Positions 14,275 to 21,157 of a stretch of 33,317 bases of DNA are shown in pieces. The notes below the pieces were generated by a model. It did no database searches, was not told the DNA's origin, and saw only the letters and a program-made list of their open reading frames with translations. Both the position numbers and the translations under genes were made by a program. Source of the stretch: Candidatus Limnocylindria bacterium (GTDB taxonomy: Bacteria; Chloroflexota; Limnocylindria; P2-11E); assembly GCA_036523395.1 (NCBI GenBank), contig DATDEH010000043.1, positions 1 to 33,317 on the forward strand. Reading direction: 5' to 3'. The number at the start of each line of letters is the position of its first letter. Position 1 is the stretch's first letter.

Positions 14275-15504
14275 ATGCTGAACTGGTTGAGCGTCGACGG
14301 CAAGAAGCTGCTCGTCACGCGAGTCCTTCGAACGTTCGCATACGGGTACCTCACGGTCATTCTCGGCCTCTACCTCGATGCGCTGGGCATGGATCCGACG
14401 GAGATCGGCTTCATCCTCGCTGCCGCGATCGCCGGGTCGGCCCTCATGACGGTGTTCTGGTCGCTCGTCGCCGATCGGATCGGCCGCCGCCGGACCGTTG
14501 CGACGATGGCCGGGCTCATGGCGGTCGGAGGTCTGCTGTTTGCTTTTGGCGGCACCTTCGTGCCCCTCCTGATTGGCGCGTTCACCGGCACGATCAGCGC
14601 GACGAGCTCCGAGGTCGGGATCTTCCAGACGGTCGAGCAGGCGATCCTCCCGCAGACAGCGCCCGACGAGCGCCGCACGTGGCTGTTCGCGATCTACAAC
14701 ACCGTCGCGAACTTCGCTGCGGCCTTCGGCTCGTTTGCCGCGGTGACCGTGGGCCTCTTCGCCTCGCTCGGGCTCCAGGGTGCCGACGCGTACCGGCCGT
14801 TCTTCGTCGTTTATGCCCTCATCGGCCTCATCAACCTCGCGATCTTCGTGACGCTGTCCGACCGAGTCGAGCTCGCGAAGGTCGAGGGCGAGCGGCGCTT
14901 TCTTGGCATCCGCCGCTCGGGCGGGACCGTGGCCAAACTGTCGGCGCTGTTCGGCCTCGACGCGTTCGCCGGCGGCTTCGTCGTGCTTTCGCTCGTGGCG
15001 TTCTGGTTCCACCTGAAGTGGGGCCTATCGCCGGAAGCGCTCGCTTCCGTCTTCTTCTGGGTGAATGTCCTCTCGGGGCTGTCGCTCCTGGCGGCAGGCC
15101 GGCTCGCGCAGCGGATCGGACTGCTGAACACGATGGTCTTCACGCACATCCCATCGAGCGTCCTCCTCCTCCTGGTGCCGCTCATGCCTTCGGCCGGGCT
15201 TGCGGTCGCGGTCTTCCTCGCACGCATGAGCATCTCTCAGATGGACGTGCCGACGCGGCAGTCATACACGATGGCGATCGTCGATCCCGAGGAGCGCACC
15301 GCGACGGCCGGCATCACCAACGTCGCCCGAACGACCGCTGCGGCGATCTCGCCCGCGTTCGTGGGCATGGCGTTCTCTGCCGGGGCACTCGGTCTGCCCT
15401 TCTTCGTCGCCGCCGGGCTGAAGATCCTCTACGACGGCCTCATCTACGCGACGTTCCGTGGGGTTCACCCGCCCGAGGAGACGAGACTTCGTCGGTCGAC
15501 CTAA
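14275..15504 (+). CDS. Major facilitator superfamily transporter
   Basis: A 409-aa inner-membrane permease with about 12 helices. The MFS signature loop between helices 2 and 3 is visible as VADRIGRRRTVATM, after TEIGFILAAAIAGSALMTVFW. A shorter equivalent (AGRLAQRIGLLNTMVF) marks the second half. Substrate unknown. It faces gabT head-to-head with a 6-bp gap, so uptake or export of an amine or amino acid is possible but unproven. ATG 14275 is used; TTG 14284 would also leave helix 1 intact. The last base pairs overlap the stop of the convergent gene (CTAA at 15501-15504). Confidence 0.88.
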   Translation: MLNWLSVDGKKLLVTRVLRTFAYGYLTVILGLYLDALGMDPTEIGFILAAAIAGSALMTVFWSLVADRIGRRRTVATMAGLMAVGGLLFAFGGTFVPLLIGAFTGTISATSSEVGIFQTVEQAILPQTAPDERRTWLFAIYNTVANFAAAFGSFAAVTVGLFASLGLQGADAYRPFFVVYALIGLINLAIFVTLSDRVELAKVEGERRFLGIRRSGGTVAKLSALFGLDAFAGGFVVLSLVAFWFHLKWGLSPEALASVFFWVNVLSGLSLLAAGRLAQRIGLLNTMVFTHIPSSVLLLLVPLMPSAGLAVAVFLARMSISQMDVPTRQSYTMAIVDPEERTATAGITNVARTTAAAISPAFVGMAFSAGALGLPFFVAAGLKILYDGLIYATFRGVHPPEETRLRRST

Positions 15505-16010
15505 GGCTTCCAGGCCCTTCGCGAGACGTGCGCGCCAGTGCTCGTGTCAGGAGCGGCCGGGTACTGCTCCATGCGGTCGTAGAGCCATTCGAACCATTCG
15601 AAAGCCGTCGGAGTGACCGCACGGAACTGACCGATGTATCCGCCGCACTTCCGCCACGTGAGCCGGACCATCCCGCCGATGAGGTCGTCCGCCATGTGCA
15701 GCGGGATCGCGCGCGAGTACACGAGGTAGCCGAGGTTCTCGAACTTCACGAATGTCTCGATGAGCGCCTGCTCGAGCTCGGGCCCGAGCGCGTGGATCGC
15801 CTCCGCCGGCGCGGAATCCGGAAGCTCGAAGATCTTCCGGACCGAGCGAGAGAAGAGCTCAGGCGGCTGCGTGGTCTTCATGAGGGTCAGCGCCGTTTCC
15901 TGGCGCCGCTGACGCACGAAAGCGATGAACTGGTACGCGGCGAAGACGAATCCGCCGACCACCGTGCTCGTCGAGATCAACGCCAACGCGATCTGCAGCT
16001 CGACCGGCAT
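15501..16010 (-). CDS. Membrane-anchored DUF4760-like protein
   Basis: A 169-aa protein with one N-terminal transmembrane helix (about residues 6-29, IALALISTSTVVGGFVFAAYQF) and a helical cytoplasmic domain with conserved-looking aromatic stretches (FVKFENLGYLVYSR, then FEWFEWLYDRME). This is the layout of DUF4760 proteins, whose function is unknown. ATG 16010 is preceded by GGGAGGGA. It is divergent from the alpha/beta hydrolase (33-bp gap) and shares its stop region with the convergent MFS gene (TAA on plus and TAG on minus overlap by 2 bp). Confidence 0.7.
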   Translation of the reverse strand: MPVELQIALALISTSTVVGGFVFAAYQFIAFVRQRRQETALTLMKTTQPPELFSRSVRKIFELPDSAPAEAIHALGPELEQALIETFVKFENLGYLVYSRAIPLHMADDLIGGMVRLTWRKCGGYIGQFRAVTPTAFEWFEWLYDRMEQYPAAPDTSTGAHVSRRAWKP

Positions 16011-16028
16011 CCGTCCCTCCCGCGCTCA

Positions 16029-16034
16029 TAAGAT
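16029..16034 (+). promoter_or_regulatory. -10 box TAAGAT, leaderless start of hydrolase-hutU operon
   Basis: TAAGAT ends 9 nt before ATG 16044, with no ribosome site between them. Confidence 0.5.
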
Positions 16035-16043
16035 GATGCGCCG

Positions 16044-16874
16044 ATGCCGCGAGTCATGGCTGGGGACGTCGAGCTCTACTACGAGTCGCTCGGCGAGGGC
16101 ACGCCGCTGGTGCTTCAGGCCCACGACCACACGCCCTGGTTGTTCGGACAGGCGCCGGTCCTCTCGCAGCGCTATCGGGTCCTGGTCTACGACCGCCGCG
16201 GGACGGGGCGCTCGTCGAGCCCGGAAGGCGACTGGAGCGCCGCGGACCTCGCCGGCGACCTCGTGAGATTCCTGGATGCCCTCGCGATCGAGCGCGCGAT
16301 CGTCGGAGGTTCGTCGCTCGGCGGTGTGATCACCGCGCAGTTCGCCGTCGACCACCCGGAGCGGGCGCTCGCGCTCGTCATCGGTCACACAGTCCCCTAC
16401 CTCGACGACATCGGACGCGCCTGGCTCGAGCGACAGGTGACCGACGCGCGCGCCGGTCATCCGGTCATCGCGCGACAGCCCGCGGACACCGCGGGCGGCA
16501 GCGAGCCGCCAACGACCGATCCCGTCTTCGCCGCGTCGCCGCTCGGACGGATGATCGCGACGACCGGCACCGGCCTCGGCCGCACTCCCGATGACATCGC
16601 GCGAGCCATCGCGGTCCTGCGCGACTGGGATCAGCGGCCCCGAAAAGCCGACCTCGCGAAGATCAAAGTGCCGACGCTCGTCATCGTGGGCGAGCGCGAG
16701 CCGCGCTCGACGATCGAAGGATCGCGCGAATGGGCGTCGTGGATCCCCGGTGCGGAGTTCGTGATCCTGCCCGGCGCGCATCACGCCGCGCCGCGCGAGG
16801 CCGCGCCAGCCTGGAACGCCGCGGTGCAGGGATTCCTCGACCGGCACGGCTTGGGTGGACAATCGACGTCATGA
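16044..16874 (+). CDS. Alpha/beta-hydrolase fold protein
   Basis: A 276-aa cytoplasmic hydrolase. The nucleophile elbow is GGSSLGG, the oxyanion region follows [15 protein letters not shown], and YDRRGTGRS marks the early strand/helix turn. The catalytic His is in [15 protein letters not shown]. The acid position after strand 7 reads VIVGEREP, with Glu where Asp is usual. Substrate unknown; esters, lactones or C-C bonds are all possible. It begins from a likely leaderless promoter and overlaps the urocanase ATG by 4 bp, so it may act on a histidine-derived or urocanate-derived compound, but this is only positional evidence. No HutI-like imidazolonepropionase is present nearby. Confidence 0.88.
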   Translation: MPRVMAGDVELYYESLGEGTPLVLQAHDHTPWLFGQAPVLSQRYRVLVYDRRGTGRSSSPEGDWSAADLAGDLVRFLDALAIERAIVGGSSLGGVITAQFAVDHPERALALVIGHTVPYLDDIGRAWLERQVTDARAGHPVIARQPADTAGGSEPPTTDPVFAASPLGRMIATTGTGLGRTPDDIARAIAVLRDWDQRPRKADLAKIKVPTLVIVGEREPRSTIEGSREWASWIPGAEFVILPGAHHAAPREAAPAWNAAVQGFLDRHGLGGQSTS

Positions 16875-18520
16875 CCGTTACGGCGCGCGCCGTCCGCGCC
16901 CCCCGCGGCACCGCGCTGACGTGCCGCGACTGGCCGCAAGAGGCCGCGTTCCGGATGATCCAGAACAACCTCGACCCCGAGGTCGCGGAGCATCCCGACG
17001 AGCTCATCGTGTACGGCGGCACCGGCCGCGCGGCGCGGTCGTGGGAGGCGTTCGACCGCATCCTCTCGACGCTGCGCCGCCTCAAGAACGACGAGACGCT
17101 GCTCGTGCAATCGGGCAAGCCCGTCGGTGTGTTCCGCACGCATGAGTGGGCGCCGCGCGTGCTCATCGCGAACGCGCTCCTCGTGCCGAAGTGGGCGACG
17201 TGGGAGAAGTTCCGCGAGCTCGAGGCAGCGGGCCTGACGATGTACGGGCAGATGACCGCAGGCTCCTGGATCTACATCGGTACACAGGGGATCCTGCAGG
17301 GAACGTACGAGACGTTCGCCGCGGTCGCGCGCAAGCACTTCGGCGGCACGCTCGCCGGCCGACTTGTCGTCACCGCCGGGCTCGGCGGCATGGGTGGCGC
17401 GCAGCCGCTCGCAATCACGATGAACGAAGGTGTCGGTCTCATCGTCGAGGTCGATCACGCGAACGCCGAACGGCGACGCCGGCAGGGCTTCCTCGACGAG
17501 ATCGCGCCGACGCTCGACGACGCGCTGCAGATCGCGCAACGATCGCTGCGCGACCGGACGCCACGCAGCATCGGGCTCGTCGCCAACGCAGCGGACGTGC
17601 TGCCCGAGCTCGCGCGCCGTGGCGTGCGCGTCGACGTCGTCACCGATCAGACCAGCGCACACGATCCGCTGGACGGCTACGTTCCCGCAGGCGTCGAGGA
17701 CCTTGCCGGTCTGCGCGCGCGCGAGCCGCAGAGCTACGTCCGCAGATCGCGCGAGTCGATGGCGCGGCACTGCGAGGCGATCGTTTCGCTGGCGAAGCGC
17801 GGCGCCGTCGCATTCGACTACGGGAACAACCTGCGCGGTGAGGCGAAGGAGGCGGGCTTCGCCGACGCGTTCAGCTATCCCGGCTTCGTCCCCGAGTACA
17901 TCCGTCCGCTGTTCGCGGAAGGCCGCGGGCCGTTCCGTTGGGTCGCGCTCTCGGGCGATACGGCCGACATTCACTGCACCGACCGCCTCGTACTCGAGCT
18001 CTTCCCAGAGAACGAGACGCTCGCGCGGTGGATCCGCCTCGCGCAGGACCGCGTGCCATTCCAGGGCCTCCCGGCGCGCGTGTGCTGGCTCGGGTATGGG
18101 GAGCGCGCGCTGTTCGGGGAGCGCATCGACGAGCTCGTCGCAAGCGGCGAGATCAAGGCGCCGATCGTCATCGGGCGCGACCACCTCGACTCGGGCTCGG
18201 TCGCATCGCCCTTCCGCGAGACCGAGGGAATGAAGGACGGCAGTGACGCGATCGCAGACTGGCCGATCCTGAACGCGCTCGTGAACACAGCGGCGGGTGC
18301 GACGTGGGTGTCGGTGCATCACGGTGGTGGTGTTGGCATCGGCAACTCGATCCACGCAGGGATGGTCGCCGTCGCGGATGGCACCGCGCTGGGCCGCGAG
18401 AAGCTTCGCCGTGTCCTCACGACCGACCCCGGCACGGGTGTGATGCGTCACGCCGACGCCGGGTACGACGAGGCGCTCGACTTCGCCAAGCGCAGCGGGA
18501 TCGACCTGCCGAGCGTCTGA
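16871..18520 (+). CDS. hutU: Urocanate hydratase
   Basis: Converts urocanate to 4-imidazolone-5-propionate, the second step of histidine degradation, using tightly bound NAD+. The 549-aa product has normal family length. Visible blocks: [29 protein letters not shown], the NAD-binding [34 protein letters not shown] and [13 protein letters not shown] with the conserved Cys, then [12 protein letters not shown] and [12 protein letters not shown] 16871 overlaps the hydrolase stop (ATGA). hutH lies 13 kb upstream in a different operon; the later steps are not in the window. The C-terminus ends GIDLPSV. Confidence 0.96.
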   Translation: MTVTARAVRAPRGTALTCRDWPQEAAFRMIQNNLDPEVAEHPDELIVYGGTGRAARSWEAFDRILSTLRRLKNDETLLVQSGKPVGVFRTHEWAPRVLIANALLVPKWATWEKFRELEAAGLTMYGQMTAGSWIYIGTQGILQGTYETFAAVARKHFGGTLAGRLVVTAGLGGMGGAQPLAITMNEGVGLIVEVDHANAERRRRQGFLDEIAPTLDDALQIAQRSLRDRTPRSIGLVANAADVLPELARRGVRVDVVTDQTSAHDPLDGYVPAGVEDLAGLRAREPQSYVRRSRESMARHCEAIVSLAKRGAVAFDYGNNLRGEAKEAGFADAFSYPGFVPEYIRPLFAEGRGPFRWVALSGDTADIHCTDRLVLELFPENETLARWIRLAQDRVPFQGLPARVCWLGYGERALFGERIDELVASGEIKAPIVIGRDHLDSGSVASPFRETEGMKDGSDAIADWPILNALVNTAAGATWVSVHHGGGVGIGNSIHAGMVAVADGTALGREKLRRVLTTDPGTGVMRHADAGYDEALDFAKRSGIDLPSV

Positions 18521-18930
18521 CATTGGCCAGGCAGGTCAACCGTGAAGAGTTCAAGGCGTACTTCAATGACGCGCTCAACGTCGCCACAGCCCACGCCGAG
18601 AAGCACTTCCGCGTCCGCGTCAACATCCCGAAGCACCAGTCCGTTGAACTACACGGGGCGGGACACGATGGAGGTCGAATCGCTCCCGACGTTGCCGCGG
18701 ACGCGCTCTATCTGGGGCCTGAGCGCTTCTACAAACTCATCGACGTGTTGATCAAGTGGATCGAGGGCGATACCGCGGTGCGTTCGCTGTGTTCACCGGC
18801 TTCGAGCCCTGCCCGTGGGAGGAGACACTCGACCCCGGTGGACTAGGTCCATTCAAGACACAGCTGTCGGCTGACATTCGAGAGCCGCTATGGCACCGAA
18901 TCATTCGTATGCCGAGACGTGGCTAGGTCG

Positions 18931-18999
18931 CGAGGCTCGGCAGTTCGCGGAGAAGTCCCCGATCGATCTGCCGAGCCTCGAGCGATCTGCCGAGCCTCG
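18931..18999. repeat. 13-bp inverted repeat, with one arm duplicated
   Basis: CGAGGCTCGGCAG (18931-18943) is the reverse complement of CTGCCGAGCCTCG at 18968-18980 and again at 18987-18999. It can form a 13-bp stem with a 24-nt or 43-nt loop between two convergent transcription units, so it might act as a bidirectional stop, although no T-run follows. Confidence 0.7.
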
Positions 19000-19001
19000 A
19001 G
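18964..19001. repeat. 19-bp perfect tandem duplication
   Basis: CGATCTGCCGAGCCTCGAG occurs twice with no spacer (18964-18982 and 18983-19001). Because 19 is not a multiple of 3, it breaks the reading frame that would otherwise end with CGA-TGA. Confidence 0.95.
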
Positions 19002-19011
19002 CGATGACGCG

Positions 19012-19500
19012 TTAGGCGATAAGGGTCGCGACGAGCTCCGAGAGGCGCTCGTAGGTCTCGCGTGCGCCGGACTCCATACCAGTCGCGATCACAGCGTCGC
19101 GCTCTTCCTTGGAGTTGAAGACACCGCGATCCCGAAGTTCGGTAACGCCGTCCTTCTCGACGAGCGTGATCTCCACGAACCCGTCTCCCTCCGGCATGTC
19201 CCCGAAGAGGAAGCTGTAGACGAGCTTTTCGGGGGCCACGACCTCGCGGTACGTGCCGTGGAAGTCGACGACTTCGCCGCCGGACGTCTGCGTGATGAAT
19301 TGCCACTTGCCGCCCTTGCGCACGTCCATCTTCTTGACCTCGGTCTTGTCCCGGGCGAAGCCCCACCACTTGGGGATGAGGTCCGGATCCGTGATCGCTT
19401 CCCACACGACCTCGCGCGGTGCTTCGAACTTCTTGGTCATGAGGATCTCTTTATCTGACGGCAGGGTGAGCGTGGTCTCGTACTTTGTCTTAGTGGCCAT
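19012..19500 (-). CDS. SRPBCC (AHSA1/START-like) domain protein
   Basis: A 162-aa protein of the SRPBCC helix-grip fold, AHSA1 branch: ILMTKKFEAPREVVWEAITDPDLIPKWWG, then HGTYREVVAPEKLVYSF and a C-terminal helix with GMESGARETYERLSELV, the usual ending in this group. Such proteins bind hydrophobic ligands in a deep cavity. The specific ligand is unknown. ATG 19500 lies within the end of the upstream arsR-like gene (11-bp overlap); this ArsR plus AHSA1 pair is a common two-gene arrangement in which the regulator controls both. Codon use is a little richer in Lys and AT than its neighbours, but not enough to claim transfer. Confidence 0.9.
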   Translation of the reverse strand: MATKTKYETTLTLPSDKEILMTKKFEAPREVVWEAITDPDLIPKWWGFARDKTEVKKMDVRKGGKWQFITQTSGGEVVDFHGTYREVVAPEKLVYSFLFGDMPEGDGFVEITLVEKDGVTELRDRGVFNSKEERDAVIATGMESGARETYERLSELVATLIA

Positions 19501-19828
19501 GATCTCTCTCCCGCTCTTTCTTAGCCTTCCGCTCGCTGACGAGCTCCTCCAACCGATCCATGCGGTCTGTCATCGAGCGCCTGAACGTCTCGAGCCACGT
19601 GTCGAGCTCATCGAACGGCTCGGACCGCAGCTCATAGATGCGCTGCTGCGCGACCGGGCGCACGTCGACCAGACCGGCGTCGCTGAGCACGCGGAGGTGC
19701 TTCGACACTTGCGGTTGACGTAGCCGGAGGCGCTTGGCGATCTCCCCCACCGGGCGCGGCCGGTCGCGAAGGAGCTCGACGATGCGCAGGCGATTCGGTT
19801 CTGCGAGGGCTGTCAGCGTGGCGTTCAC
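19490..19828 (-). CDS. ArsR-family winged-helix repressor
   Basis: A 112-aa DNA-binding protein. The winged helix spans residues about 5-75: LAEPNRLRIVELL, then recognition helix RLRQPQVSKHLRVLSDAGLV and wing VAQQRIYELR. No metal-binding Cys cluster (ELCVC-type) is present, so it is not a classical arsenic or metal sensor. It belongs with the metal-free ArsR proteins that pair with SRPBCC genes. The C-terminal helix (LDTWLETFRRSMTDRMDRLEEL) would dimerise. GTG 19828 is leaderless by promoter geometry, with TTGACA and TATGTT upstream and dyads overlapping them, which fits self-repression. It overlaps the SRPBCC gene by 11 bp. Confidence 0.92.
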   Translation of the reverse strand: MNATLTALAEPNRLRIVELLRDRPRPVGEIAKRLRLRQPQVSKHLRVLSDAGLVDVRPVAQQRIYELRSEPFDELDTWLETFRRSMTDRMDRLEELVSERKAKKERERDHGH

Positions 19829-19834
19829 ACGCCG

Positions 19835-19873
19835 AACATACCTCTAGAGGAATATACCTGTCAAGGCATATTC
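19835..19873 (-). promoter_or_regulatory. arsR-like promoter with overlapping dyad operators
   Basis: On the minus strand TTGACA (19864-19859) and TATGTT (19840-19835) are 18 bp apart, and TATGTT ends 6 nt before GTG 19828. A perfect palindrome CCTCTAGAGG (19841-19850) fills the spacer. A 24-bp imperfect dyad (19850-19873, arms GAATATACC and GGCATATTC) covers the -35. These are good candidate sites for the ArsR product itself. The promoter overlaps the end of the CDGSH gene. Confidence 0.7.
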
Positions 19874-20112
19874 AAGAACTGATACCTAGCGCTCGCTGGC
19901 GGGCTCGGGAGGAAGGATGGTCGCGACACGAAGTCGACTCGCCGGTGCGTGTCGTCGCAGTAGGGCTTGGTGCCCGAATGGCCGCAGCGGCAGAGTTTCA
20001 CCGTGCGTCCCTCGAGGACGTGGATCTCGTTGCCGTCGGCATCGGCGATCGTGATCGGGCCGGTCACGATGTAGGGACCGTTCGGCTCCATCCGGATGGA
20101 AGGACCGGGCAT
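19861..20112 (-). CDS. CDGSH-type iron-sulfur domain protein
   Basis: An 83-aa protein with one CDGSH zinc-finger-like motif that binds a labile [2Fe-2S] cluster through three Cys and one His: Cys41, Cys43, Cys52 and His56 in LCRCGHSGTKPYCDDTH. The usual C-D-G-S-H core reads C-D-D-T-H here, but the ligands are kept. The N-terminal part (PYIVTGPITIADADGNEI) matches the beta-rich lead-in of bacterial CDGSH proteins. The C-terminal 25 residues are low in conservation. ATG 20112 shares one base with the stop of the dUTPase-like gene (TGATG); GTG 20115 is possible. Probable redox or cluster-transfer role; partner unknown. Confidence 0.9.
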   Translation of the reverse strand: MPGPSIRMEPNGPYIVTGPITIADADGNEIHVLEGRTVKLCRCGHSGTKPYCDDTHRRVDFVSRPSFLPSPPASARYQFLNMP

Positions 20113-20615
20113 CACGCGTTCTCCCCGTGGTAGCGGCCCTTGTATCCCTCACCGGCCGGCGACGAGAGACGGAAGAACACGAGCTGCAGAACGCGCGCCC
20201 CACGCTGAAGCCGGTAGCCGCGCGCGTTCAGGACCGAGAGGAGACCCTCGCCGCGTCCGGAATACCCGGCGTCCCACACCGCGGCGTGGATCGCGACGCC
20301 GGATCGGAGGAGCGTCGAGCGCGGCCGCGCGAGAGCCATGATGTCGGTCGGCAGATTCACCTTCTCCTGATAGGTGATGACGTAGGCACCGCGGTGCAGG
20401 TCCCACCAGCCGTCCTTGTCGGCCTGCACGTCCTCCCGAGCGGCGGGCTCGCGCACGTTGTCGGCCTCGCCGAGGAGGCCCGGTGACGTCAGCCGCTGGA
20501 CGCGGTCCACGCGAAGATCGATGCCGTTGGGCTGCACCTGCAGATCGAGCCCCTCGACGAGCGGAGGATCCGCCGCGAGCGCCGCGCGCAGCTCTTCACG
20601 CGATAGGACGGACAC
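20112..20615 (-). CDS. dCTP deaminase/dUTPase-superfamily protein, dUTPase-like
   Basis: A 167-aa trimeric nucleotidohydrolase-type protein of the Dcd/Dut fold: LQVQPNGIDLRVDRV near the N-terminus, the phosphate-binding RPRSTLLRSGV block, AVWDAGYSGRGEGLL around the catalytic Asp, and RGARVLQLVFFRL. In true dCTP deaminases a Glu needed for deamination follows in V-L-E-F; here the matching place reads LLSVLN with no Glu. The protein most resembles archaeal-style dUTPases of this superfamily, so dUTP hydrolysis is more likely than deamination. GTG 20615 is leaderless by promoter geometry (TAAACT 6 nt upstream). It is co-transcribed with the CDGSH gene and divergent from the thioesterase. Confidence 0.85.
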   Translation of the reverse strand: MSVLSREELRAALAADPPLVEGLDLQVQPNGIDLRVDRVQRLTSPGLLGEADNVREPAAREDVQADKDGWWDLHRGAYVITYQEKVNLPTDIMALARPRSTLLRSGVAIHAAVWDAGYSGRGEGLLSVLNARGYRLQRGARVLQLVFFRLSSPAGEGYKGRYHGENA

Positions 20616-20621
20616 GCCTGG

Positions 20622-20627
20622 AGTTTA
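20622..20627 (-). promoter_or_regulatory. -10 box TAAACT for the dUTPase-like gene
   Basis: Minus-strand TAAACT (20627-20622) ends 6 nt before GTG 20615. No ribosome site is present, so the mRNA is probably leaderless. Confidence 0.55.
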
Positions 20628-20643
20628 GGTGCGCGCGACTCTC

Positions 20644-20649
20644 TAGGAT
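20644..20649 (+). promoter_or_regulatory. -10 box TAGGAT for the thioesterase gene
   Basis: TAGGAT ends 8 nt before ATG 20658 with no ribosome site, in the 42-bp divergent gap shared with the dUTPase-like promoter. Confidence 0.55.
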
Positions 20650-20657
20650 TCGCTCGC

Positions 20658-21131
20658 ATGCCTGAACCGAAGCCAGTCTCGGCCTCGAAGACGATCATGT
20701 CGCGCACGATGCTGCCGTCCGACGCGAACCCGTACGGGAACGTGCACGGCGGCGAGATCATGAAGCTGATCGACGCCTGCGCCGGCGCCGCGGCGACGCG
20801 GCATGCACGCGCGCGGGTCGTCACGGCGCGCATCGACGAGCTCTCATTCCTGGCGCCCGTGTATGTCGGTCATCTCGTCACGGCGTCGGCCTCCGTGAAC
20901 CACGTCGGCCGCTCGAGCATGGAGGTCGGCGTGCGCGTCGACTCCGAGGACCTGCTGACCGGGAAGGCCGCCCACGTCGCGTCCGCCTATCTCGTGTTCG
21001 TCTCCACCGACGAGCACGGCCGGCCGGTCGCGCTTCCTCCCCTGCTCGCCGAGACGGACGACGAGCGCCGGCGAATGAGGGCCGCCGAGGATCGCCGCGC
21101 GCGCCGGCTGCAGCGGCCGCGCACCTCCTAG
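20658..21131 (+). CDS. Hotdog-fold acyl-CoA thioesterase
   Basis: A 157-aa thioesterase of the YciA/BFIT hotdog family that hydrolyses acyl-CoA. The signature is MLPSDANPYGNVHGGEIMKLIDACAG, with the catalytic acidic residue in the N-P-x-G-N-x-H-G-G-x-I-M-x-x-I-D block, then FLAPVYVGHLVTASASVNHVGRSSMEVGV. The C-terminus is a charged Arg-rich helix. The chain length acted on cannot be told. ATG 20658 fits both the family start and a leaderless mRNA. The TAXI transporter gene follows 26 bp later with its own ribosome site and a possible -10 (TAGACT) on the thioesterase stop codon. Confidence 0.92.
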   Translation: MPEPKPVSASKTIMSRTMLPSDANPYGNVHGGEIMKLIDACAGAAATRHARARVVTARIDELSFLAPVYVGHLVTASASVNHVGRSSMEVGVRVDSEDLLTGKAAHVASAYLVFVSTDEHGRPVALPPLLAETDDERRRMRAAEDRRARRLQRPRTS

Positions 21132-21157
21132 ACTGCCGCGCACTGGGAGGCTGAGAG

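Larger units (their letters stand above)
18523..19007 (+). pseudogene. Frame-disrupted gene downstream of hutU
   Basis: The family is not recognised. TTG 18523, 2 bp after hutU, opens a credible protein (ARQVNREEFKAYFNDAL, HAEKHFRVRVNIPKHQ), but no single frame stays protein-like. Codon third-position GC moves between frames: frame of 18523 to about 18645, the frame giving LNYTGRDTMEVES to about 18695, back to the first for ALYLGPERFYKLIDVLIKW, then another from about 18768 (YRGAFAVFTGFEPCPWEET), then a last from about 18908 (ETWLGREARQFAEKSPIDL). A 19-bp tandem duplication (18964-19001) shifts the end; without it the frame would close cleanly as L-E-R-stop. The uninterrupted first frame would end at 18846 as 107 aa. 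Either this is a decaying gene or there are several indel errors in the sequence. Confidence 0.6.

Noticed and set aside
14270-14277. CTTTCATG half-site of the regulator box at the gabT/MFS junction
   Set aside because: No partner half-site 11 bp upstream (CTGTGG there), and the ATG itself is part of the match.
14679-16031. A 450-codon open frame covering the MFS end and the DUF4760-like gene
   Set aside because: Arg/Ala/Pro-rich low-complexity product; the true frames carry helices and family motifs.
18769-18785. Programmed -1 frameshift in the gene after hutU
   Set aside because: No heptameric slippery site is present, and several further frame changes plus a duplication make decay or sequence error more likely.
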